This document shows positions 6,769 to 12,619 of a stretch of DNA of 25,698 nucleotides, piece after piece. Positions within the stretch are counted from its first letter, which is position 1, and every line of letters starts with the position of its first letter. Both the position numbers and the translations under genes were made by a program. The notes beneath the pieces were generated by a model. That model was not told the DNA's origin. It saw nothing but the letters and a program-made list of their open reading frames with translations, and searched no databases. This DNA is from Sterolibacterium sp964500605 (GTDB lineage: Bacteria; Pseudomonadota; Gammaproteobacteria; Burkholderiales; Rhodocyclaceae), in assembly GCA_964500605.1 (NCBI GenBank), contig CAZCOS010000028.1:1-25698 (forward strand). Direction: 5' to 3'.

Positions 6769-8431
6769 CTTCGATCACGCGGTTGATCTGCCACTGCTGT
6801 GCAATGGACAGGACGTTATTGACAATCCAATAGAGCACTAGACCCGAAGGGAAAAAGAGGAACATGCCAGTGAACATAATGGGCATGAACATCATCACCT
6901 TGGCTTGAATGGGATCCGGTGGTGCGGGATTAAGTTTGGTCTGGAGCACCATGGTCAGTCCCATGATGATCGGCAGAATGAAATAGGGGTCCTTTGCAGA
7001 AAGGTCATCGATATAGCCGATAAAGGGTGCGTAACGCATTTCCACTGTACCCAGCAGAACCCAGTAAAGCGCGATAAAAACGGGGATTTGCACCAGCACG
7101 GGCAAACAACCACCCAGTGGATTGATTTTTTCGCGCTTGTATAAATCCATCATTTCCTGGTTCAGACGTGCACGATCATCGCCATAGGTTTCCTTTAGAC
7201 GGGTCAGCTTGGGTGCGACAACCTTCATTTTCGCCATCGACTTGTAACTTGCCGCCGAAAGAGGGAAGAAAAGAAGTTTGAGCAAAACCGTCAGAACGAT
7301 GATTGCCCAACCCCAGTTCCCTACCATTTTATGAATCATTTCAAGCACCCAGAAAAGCGGTGCAGCAACGACAGTCAACCAGCCGTAATCGACCACTAGA
7401 TCAAGGCCCGGCGCAATTTTTGCCAGATTAGTCTGTTCCTGTGGTCCGGCGTAAAGTCCTACGTTGATCGAAGCCGTATTACCCGGTGCAATGGTGCTCA
7501 TTGGCAGAATAACGCCCGCGCTATAAAGGTCTTCGCCAAGTTTTCGGATGAAAAACTCACGCTCCACATTTCCTTGTGGCAACCAGGCAGAAACAAAATA
7601 GTGCTGAACCATGGCTATCCAGCCGTTGTCTGCCTTCAGCGGAAATTTCGCTTTACCTTCAGCAACATCGTTAAAACTGACCTTATGGTATTTGTCCTGC
7701 TCGGTATAAACCGCCGGCCCGGTGAAAACATTGACACCCATCATGCCATCCATCGTCCCTTCGGGCGGGCGACCGTCACGCAGCGTCTGGAAGTAAGTAT
7801 GTGGCGTTAGCGGTGCCTGCCCCATATTCGTCACTTCTTCTTTGATATCAATCAGATAACTACCGCGTTGAAAGCGGTAGGTCTTGATGACCCGCGCCTG
7901 CTCAGAAAGATTTTCAAGCCGTACCAGCAGCTCTTGCTGACCCTGTGCAAGGGTTTGTTCAGTCGAAATGAACTGATAAAGCGTTTTATGATTTGGCAAA
8001 CCGTTTCCAATCAAACCGCTCTGGGCTTGATAAACATGCTTTTCACCATTATCAAAAAGGACAAAGGTCTTGTTTTTATCTTCTGTGGAATGATGCTGGA
8101 GCAATTCAAGCCGCGTAATATCTCCGCCCTGTGCCGAAATTTCAGCCTGAAAAAGATCTGTGCGGATAATTTGTCGCGGCGCGGATGACGTAGCAAGCGG
8201 CTGTGCCGAAGAAAGAGCAGCCTCACCTACGCTGGCAGCAGAACCCGTCGGCTGAGCCGATGCGGCCGGAGAAGGCACGGGCACACTGGCATCCCCATTG
8301 ACTTTGGATTGTTGTGTGACTGCTGTATCAGCATGCGCTACGTCTGGGTGGCCCTGCCGCTGCCAGGACTCCCAGAGCATGATGATGGAAAATGAAAATA
8401 CCAGCAGCAGTATCAGACGTTGGTTATCCAT
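6749..8431 (-). CDS. yidC: Membrane protein insertase YidC
   Basis: YidC inserts and folds inner-membrane proteins, alone or with SecYEG; the ATP synthase c-subunit is a classic client. The 560-residue protein has the Gram-negative architecture. There is an N-terminal transmembrane helix (about residues 5-20), then a low-complexity Ala/Ser/Pro linker (about 30-85) and a large periplasmic beta domain (about 85-345). The five-helix insertase core follows, with WGWAIIVLTVLLKLLFFPL and its hydrophilic-groove positive residue. Then come the cytoplasmic coiled-coil hairpin, NPLGGCLPVLVQIPVFIALY, and the last helices ending near PSGLVLYWIVNNVLSIAQQW. Length matches the family. It follows yidD by 17 bp. 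Confidence 0.98.
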   Translation of the reverse strand: MDNQRLILLLVFSFSIIMLWESWQRQGHPDVAHADTAVTQQSKVNGDASVPVPSPAASAQPTGSAASVGEAALSSAQPLATSSAPRQIIRTDLFQAEISAQGGDITRLELLQHHSTEDKNKTFVLFDNGEKHVYQAQSGLIGNGLPNHKTLYQFISTEQTLAQGQQELLVRLENLSEQARVIKTYRFQRGSYLIDIKEEVTNMGQAPLTPHTYFQTLRDGRPPEGTMDGMMGVNVFTGPAVYTEQDKYHKVSFNDVAEGKAKFPLKADNGWIAMVQHYFVSAWLPQGNVEREFFIRKLGEDLYSAGVILPMSTIAPGNTASINVGLYAGPQEQTNLAKIAPGLDLVVDYGWLTVVAAPLFWVLEMIHKMVGNWGWAIIVLTVLLKLLFFPLSAASYKSMAKMKVVAPKLTRLKETYGDDRARLNQEMMDLYKREKINPLGGCLPVLVQIPVFIALYWVLLGTVEMRYAPFIGYIDDLSAKDPYFILPIIMGLTMVLQTKLNPAPPDPIQAKVMMFMPIMFTGMFLFFPSGLVLYWIVNNVLSIAQQWQINRVIEGGKKAA

Positions 8432-8448
8432 CGATGAAAGACTTTCTA

Positions 8449-8670
8449 CTAGGGCACAGGGTCATGACCACCCGGATGCCAGGGATGACAGCGAGCCACC
8501 CGACGCGCGGTCAGCCATGAGCCACGCAACGCGCCATGACGATGCAAAGCCTCGTCAGCGTATTCGGAACAACTCGGAAAAAAACGACAACGGCTTCCCA
8601 ACCATGGGCTGAGAAAATATTTATAAAAGCGAATGAGATAGATCAGCGGAAGTGCCAGCAAGGATCTCAC
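8449..8670 (-). CDS. yidD: Membrane protein insertion efficiency factor YidD
   Basis: This short amphipathic membrane-associated protein (73 residues) is thought to aid YidC-dependent insertion. It shows the family hallmark: an N-terminal hydrophobic/amphipathic segment (LIYLIRFYKYFLSPWLG), then CRFFPSCSEYADEALHRHG with its paired cysteines, then RVARCHPWHPGGHDPVP. The start codon is GTG at 8668-8670. It overlaps the rnpA stop by 4 bp (GTGA), with GAGGA about 10 nt upstream, so translation is probably coupled to rnpA. The order rpmH-rnpA-yidD-yidC-mnmE is standard. Confidence 0.96.
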   Translation of the reverse strand: MRSLLALPLIYLIRFYKYFLSPWLGSRCRFFPSCSEYADEALHRHGALRGSWLTARRVARCHPWHPGGHDPVP

Positions 8671-9218
8671 AACTTTATATCCTCTTGCCCTCTTGACGAA
8701 GAATTGCGAGGCGGACGAGGACGTACTTCTCGTACTCCCCGTTCAGCCAGACGTATCAGCAAACTATCGACATCCGCACGCCAGAGGAGGCGCAACGCAG
8801 CTGCAGATTGCTGCGGACGAAGCGGGGGCCGAGCAAGACGAAGTATCAGGTCGCAAGGAGGCAGCTTCCAGCGTGCATGACGGAAAGCTTCACGCGCAAG
8901 GCGTTTCAACAAATTTCGCAGCACCGCTCGACGCGCCAGTTTTTTGGCCATCACCAAACCGATCCGGGGCGATACAAAATCAATGGATTTCTCGAGAGGC
9001 TTGAATCGATCAAAACCTTTAGCCTGGCCGTTCTGCCTAACCGGATTTAACGAATCGGAATAAAACAGATAATGCAAATCAAAGTATTCACCGCTCAGCT
9101 TTCGCCTCGCGGTGAATACCCGAGAAAAATCCGCAGCGGTGTGCAATCTGAATTCCCCCGAAAAACAGTAATCCAATTTTTCAGGTTCCAAAGACACCAC
9201 ACCGCTTTCATCGCTCAT
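8667..9218 (-). CDS. rnpA: Ribonuclease P protein component (with an unusual internal insertion)
   Basis: RnpA is the protein cofactor that helps RNase P RNA cut the 5' leader from pre-tRNAs. With the ATG at 9218 it is 183 residues, long compared with the usual 110-135. The core is clear: FRLHTAADFSRVFTARRKLSG (about 23-43), then PRIGLVMAKKLARRAVLRN (84-102), with LLKRLAREAFR carrying the RNP-type basic helix. The second position of the usual RNRIKR is altered to RNLLKR. About 28 extra residues (55-82) interrupt the strand between the two blocks, and the C-terminus has an Arg/Pro/Ser-rich tail. In-frame starts further upstream exist (ATG at 9281, TTG at 9299) but lack convincing ribosome sites and add residues not expected in the family. 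GGAA lies about 7 nt before the chosen ATG. Confidence 0.93.
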   Translation of the reverse strand: MSDESGVVSLEPEKLDYCFSGEFRLHTAADFSRVFTARRKLSGEYFDLHYLFYSDSLNPVRQNGQAKGFDRFKPLEKSIDFVSPRIGLVMAKKLARRAVLRNLLKRLAREAFRHARWKLPPCDLILRLARPPLRPQQSAAALRLLWRADVDSLLIRLAERGVREVRPRPPRNSSSRGQEDIKL

Positions 9219-9327
9219 CCGGAAATTCCAGCTGATCGAGTGACCCGATCTGGCCAAAGGCTTATGAAAACACCACGACATGCACTGCCGTGGTAACAAT
9301 CAACACAATGACCCGCAGATAAACTGA

Positions 9328-9462
9328 TCAAACGCCCAGACGACTACGACCTTTGGCACGACGAGCACGAATCACGGCACGGCCGCCTTTCGTACGCATC
9401 CGCACAAGGAAGCCGTGAGTACGCTTGCGACGTACGACCGAAGGCTGATAAGTGCGTTTCAT
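9328..9462 (-). CDS. rpmH: 50S ribosomal protein L34
   Basis: This is a 44-residue, extremely basic ribosomal protein of the large subunit. It reads MKRTYQPSVVRRKRTHGFLV and continues through RMRTKGGRAVIRARRAKGRSRLGV to a TGA at 9328-9330. This is the near-invariant L34 sequence and length, with the common MKRTYQPS start. AAAGGA lies 8 nt before the ATG, and a strong promoter lies about 23-58 bp further upstream. It heads the rpmH-rnpA-yidD-yidC-mnmE cluster and is the last minus-strand gene before the strand switch at dnaA. Confidence 0.98.
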   Translation of the reverse strand: MKRTYQPSVVRRKRTHGFLVRMRTKGGRAVIRARRAKGRSRLGV

Positions 9463-9669
9463 GACGATATTCCTTTGAAAAAGAACCAGCAATTACATAA
9501 TTTAGCATCCATTTTGTCAAGTGGTTTATTTCGACTCTCTACAGTGAAGTTGCTTCAAACGAGCTAAAATGGACGGTTATCCGTCATCGAACTTGCTTCG
9601 AGCATGACGATGGATAATCAAAAGTTTTTTTGAATCAGTATGTTGAATCATTGATACAACAGGTTATCC
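9463..9669. promoter_or_regulatory. rpmH-dnaA divergent intergenic region with degenerate DnaA boxes
   Basis: This 207-bp gap between the divergent rpmH and dnaA genes is where the coding strand switches. Besides the rpmH promoter it holds three sites sharing the TTATCC core: TTATCCGTC (9577-9585, plus), TTATCCATC (9609-9617, read on the minus strand) and TTATCCGTG (9664-9672). The last overlaps the dnaA start codon. Each is 6-7/9 to TTATCCACA. They could be DnaA autoregulatory sites or a weak origin element. I could not assign a clear dnaA promoter. Confidence 0.45.
9492..9520 (-). promoter_or_regulatory. Sigma70 promoter of the rpmH operon
   Basis: On the minus strand there is a perfect TTGACA (9515-9520), a 17-bp spacer and TGTAAT (9492-9497, 5/6). 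The predicted start is near 9485, about 23 nt before the rpmH ATG, with its AAAGGA ribosome site. It is a strong promoter, as expected for a ribosomal-protein operon. Confidence 0.7.
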
Positions 9670-11148
9670 GTGACATCCATGAACGAATTCTGGTCATCCT
9701 GTCTGAGCCGTTTCGAAAAAGAACTGCCCGCTCAGCAGTACAACACCTGGATCAAATCCTTGCGCATCGAAGCAAGTTCTTCGGATGAAACAGGGGTTGT
9801 GGCGACCTCAAATGAGCAGGCGCAGCACGATACGGCGGATTCCGTCCCCCGACAGATTCAGTTGCTCGCTCCGAACCGTTTCGTGCTGCAATGGGTTCGG
9901 GAGCGTTATCTGGGTCAGATTCAGACACTCAGTCGGGAATATTTCGGTGCCCCTGTCGAAATCACCCTCATCCTGTCCGAAAAAGGTAGCACCCCACCTC
10001 CAACAGGAAAGTCTGAAAACAAGGAGATATCCCCTGTTTCGATCTCTGCTTCCGCCTCGAATACACAAACAACACCCAGCGTCATCAATACCCTGAGCAA
10101 CAGTCGTAGCGAAGACAGCATTTACGAAAAATCCAGGCTTAATCCGAATTTCACATTCGATAACCTCGTGACCGGTCGAGCAAACGATCTGGCTCGAGCG
10201 GCAGCACAACAAGTTGCCCAAAATCCAGGAGCGTCCTACAACCCTCTGTTCATCTACGGCGGTGTCGGCCTGGGTAAAACTCACTTGATCCACGCACTGG
10301 GCAATGAAGTGTGGCGACAGAATCCCAATTCCGTCATCCGTTATGTGCACGCTGAAGATTATTTTGCCGATGTCGTTCGAGCCTACCAGCAAAAATCATT
10401 CGACGTTTTCAAACGTTACTACCGCTCGCTGGATTTACTGCTGATCGACGATATTCAGTTTTTCAACAATAAAACCCGTACACAGGAAGAATTTTTCTAC
10501 GCATTCAACGCACTGGTCGAAGCACGCAAACAGATTGTCATCACCTGCGACACCTATCCCAAGGATATTACCGGTCTTGAAGAACGTCTGGTATCGCGCT
10601 TTGACTGGGGACTCACCGTTCAGATCGAGCCTCCAGAACTGGAAATGCGGGTGGCCATCCTGAAAAAAAAGGCCGAAGCAAGCCGCATCGATCTGAGCGA
10701 CGACGTGGCCTTTCTCATTGCCAAAAATCTCCGTTCCAACGTACGAGAGCTGGAAGGTGCGCTGAACAAAGTTCTGGCCTACGCGCGTTTTCACGGAAAA
10801 CAGATCAGCATCGAAATCGCCAAAGAAGCCTTGAAAGATATTTTTGGCGCGACCAACCGTCAGCTCACGCTAGAATTAATCCAGAAAACCGTGGCCGATT
10901 ACTACAAAATCAAGGTTGCGGAAATGCACTCCAAAAAACGCAGTCGCGCGATCGTCCGACCACGACAAGCCGCCATGTGGCTGGCAAGAGAACTCACCCA
11001 GCACAGCCTTCCGGAAATCGGTGAAGCCTTCGGCGGAAGGGATCATACAACTGTCCTACACGCATGTCGTACAATCAACGAGTTACGAACAAAAGATACA
11101 ACACTCGGCAATGATCTGCATGTCCTCATGCAAACCCTGAAAGGCTAA
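9670..11148 (+). CDS. dnaA: Chromosomal replication initiator DnaA
   Basis: DnaA is the AAA+ initiator that binds DnaA boxes at oriC, melts the unwinding element and loads DnaB. The 492-residue protein has domain I (NEFWSSCLSRFEKELPAQQYN), a Ser/Thr-rich linker (about 105-155) and Walker A GGVGLGKT (197-204). Walker B LLLIDDIQF (256-264) and sensor residues follow, then the DNA-binding signature GRDHTTVLHACRTI (456-469). Compared with E. coli, domain I carries about 23 extra residues (around 36-60) between WIKSL and LAPNRFVLQWV. The GTG at 9670 has AGGT about 6 nt upstream; an ATG three codons later (9679) is an alternative that fits homologous N-termini equally well. It is the first plus-strand gene to the right of the strand switch. 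Confidence 0.98.
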   Translation: MTSMNEFWSSCLSRFEKELPAQQYNTWIKSLRIEASSSDETGVVATSNEQAQHDTADSVPRQIQLLAPNRFVLQWVRERYLGQIQTLSREYFGAPVEITLILSEKGSTPPPTGKSENKEISPVSISASASNTQTTPSVINTLSNSRSEDSIYEKSRLNPNFTFDNLVTGRANDLARAAAQQVAQNPGASYNPLFIYGGVGLGKTHLIHALGNEVWRQNPNSVIRYVHAEDYFADVVRAYQQKSFDVFKRYYRSLDLLLIDDIQFFNNKTRTQEEFFYAFNALVEARKQIVITCDTYPKDITGLEERLVSRFDWGLTVQIEPPELEMRVAILKKKAEASRIDLSDDVAFLIAKNLRSNVRELEGALNKVLAYARFHGKQISIEIAKEALKDIFGATNRQLTLELIQKTVADYYKIKVAEMHSKKRSRAIVRPRQAAMWLARELTQHSLPEIGEAFGGRDHTTVLHACRTINELRTKDTTLGNDLHVLMQTLKG

Positions 11149-11190
11149 GCAAATCGCATTGAACAAGCTCTGTAAAAACCGGGGACGGCT

Positions 11191-11199
11191 TGTGGATAA
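11191..11199 (-). promoter_or_regulatory. DnaA box, perfect match
   Basis: TGTGGATAA is the reverse complement of the consensus TTATCCACA. It is the only perfect copy I found by eye in the rpmH-dnaN region. Confidence 0.75.
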
Positions 11200-11314
11200 G
11201 CAGCGATAATTCCTCAAACGACCCATTCATACACAACCGCCCACATCATTTTCAAGTACTTTTCAAGAGCTTTATCATCAAGATAAGTCGATGAATTTAT
11301 TATTGTTTACCTTG

Positions 11315-11323
11315 TTTTCCACA
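11315..11323 (+). promoter_or_regulatory. DnaA box, 8/9 match
   Basis: TTTTCCACA differs from TTATCCACA at one base and sits inside the AT-rich part of the gap. Confidence 0.45.
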
Positions 11324-11348
11324 AATTCAGGGTTAGCATAATAGTTTT

Positions 11349-11355
11349 AGGAGGT
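11349..11355 (+). promoter_or_regulatory. Strong ribosome binding site of dnaN
   Basis: AGGAGGT lies 9 nt upstream of the ATG at 11365. It is the best Shine-Dalgarno match in the window and fixes the dnaN start. Confidence 0.75.
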
Positions 11356-11364
11356 TTATATATA

Positions 11365-12465
11365 ATGCTTTTATACAAAGGCTCATGCGAAAAGCTGCTG
11401 GCTTCCTTGCAGTCGGTCTGCGGCATTGTCGAAAAACGCAATACCCTTCCCATCCTGGCCAATGTATATCTTGAGAAGGAAGGGGATCGACTGACCCTCC
11501 TTGGCTCGGATATTGATATCCAGATCACGACGCATGTCACGACGGAATCCAGCGAGCATGTCACGCTGACCGTCGCTGCAAGAAAGTTACAGGATGTTTT
11601 ACGATCTTTGCCAGCGGGCGAAGTCAATCTGACATTCGAAGATAACCGTCTGCAAATTCGCATGGGGCGAAGCCGCTTCAACCTTCAAACCACGGAGGCA
11701 GAAACCTTTCCGCGCATGCTGTTGGCCAACGGAGAGCAAACCAGCCTCAAACTGGGCCAAGGTACTTTCAAACGGTTGCTTGCCCAGGTTCAATATGCCA
11801 TGGCTGTGCAGGACATTCGTTATTACCTAAATGGCATGTTGCTGGTTGTACGGAATAACGAAATCTGCACCGTCGCGACCGATGGACATCGTTTGGCTTT
11901 TGTGCGTGAAACACTCGAAGAAAATCTACCCAATATCGAAGTCATTCTTCCGCGCAAGACCGTGCTGGAACTTTCACGGCAGTTATCGGAAAACGATGAT
12001 CCTCTCGAAATTGCTTTGACCCAAACTCAAGCACAGTTCCGTTTTAGCGGTGTTGAATTAATTTCGAAGATTATCGATGGGAAATTCCCTGATTATCAAA
12101 GAGTCATTCCGACGGGTAATGATAAATGCGTTGTTCTGAATAGTCAGACCTTCATTCAATCCCTGCAGCGTGTAAAAATTTTAACGGTTGAAAAAACACC
12201 CGGCATTCGACTGATTTTCGCAAATGACAGTCTGCGGATCATCGGAAACAATATCGAACGTGAAGAAGCCCAAGAAGAAATTGAAATCACATACACCTAT
12301 CCCGAAATTGATGTTGGCTTCAACATCAATTATCTACTGGACTTGCTCAATAACATCCATAGTGATGAATTCGAGTGCTTCCTTGGCAATGCCAGCAGTA
12401 GTGCATTGTTCAAGTTGAAGGACAATGAAAACTTCAAATACGTCGTGATGCCGATGCGTGTTTAA
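11365..12465 (+). CDS. dnaN: DNA polymerase III subunit beta (sliding clamp)
   Basis: This forms the dimeric ring that tethers DNA polymerase III to DNA and recruits ligases, MutS and Hda. The 366-residue protein matches the family length. It begins MLLYKGSCEKLLASLQSVCG and has VEKRNTLPILANV (about 21-33), TDGHRLAFVRE in the second domain, and a C-terminal EFECFLGNASSSALFKL leading to KYVVMPMRV, the usual VMPMR ending that shapes the clamp's protein-binding pocket. Codon use is noticeably more AT-rich than in the genes at the right end. It follows dnaA by 216 bp and is itself followed by gyrB without recF between them, so recF is absent from its common place. Confidence 0.98.
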   Translation: MLLYKGSCEKLLASLQSVCGIVEKRNTLPILANVYLEKEGDRLTLLGSDIDIQITTHVTTESSEHVTLTVAARKLQDVLRSLPAGEVNLTFEDNRLQIRMGRSRFNLQTTEAETFPRMLLANGEQTSLKLGQGTFKRLLAQVQYAMAVQDIRYYLNGMLLVVRNNEICTVATDGHRLAFVRETLEENLPNIEVILPRKTVLELSRQLSENDDPLEIALTQTQAQFRFSGVELISKIIDGKFPDYQRVIPTGNDKCVVLNSQTFIQSLQRVKILTVEKTPGIRLIFANDSLRIIGNNIEREEAQEEIEITYTYPEIDVGFNINYLLDLLNNIHSDEFECFLGNASSSALFKLKDNENFKYVVMPMRV

Positions 12466-12500
12466 GAAGGTACTGATAAGGAATCGCTGTTAAATAAAAT

Positions 12501-12549
12501 CCGTTCGGCCAGAGCTTTGCCAAAATGAATACACCATCAGGGCGAACGG
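12501..12549. repeat. Inverted repeat in the dnaN-gyrB gap
   Basis: CCGTTCGGCC (12501-12510) pairs with GGGCGAACGG (12540-12549) with one mismatch; the flanking T/A pair extends it to 11 bp. The 29-nt loop is long for an intrinsic terminator and no T-run follows. It could be an RNA structure in the gyrB leader or a protein site. The rest of the 154-bp gap shows nothing I can assign. Confidence 0.45.
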
Positions 12550-12619
12550 AATAAATCATCGTTTCCATGGACTCATCAAATGAATTCAATCAGTGCTTCC
12601 CTGAAAGTTTGGAAATGAC

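Larger units (their letters stand above)
11149..11364. other. Candidate oriC in the dnaA-dnaN intergenic region
   Basis: This 216-bp non-coding gap contains a perfect DnaA box (TGTGGATAA, 11191-11199), an 8/9 box (TTTTCCACA, 11315-11323) and a 7/9 box (TCATACACA, 11227-11235). A markedly AT-rich stretch (about 11270-11320 and 11330-11364) could serve as the unwinding element. Together with the strand switch and the dnaA/dnaN/gyrB and parS neighbourhood, this supports an origin here. The rpmH-dnaA gap is the alternative or a second part of a bipartite origin. This is inference; a cumulative GC-skew minimum would locate it. Confidence 0.5.

Noticed and set aside
9219..9299. TTG/ATG starts extending RnpA by 21-27 residues
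   Set aside because: No ribosome site and no family match in the added residues.
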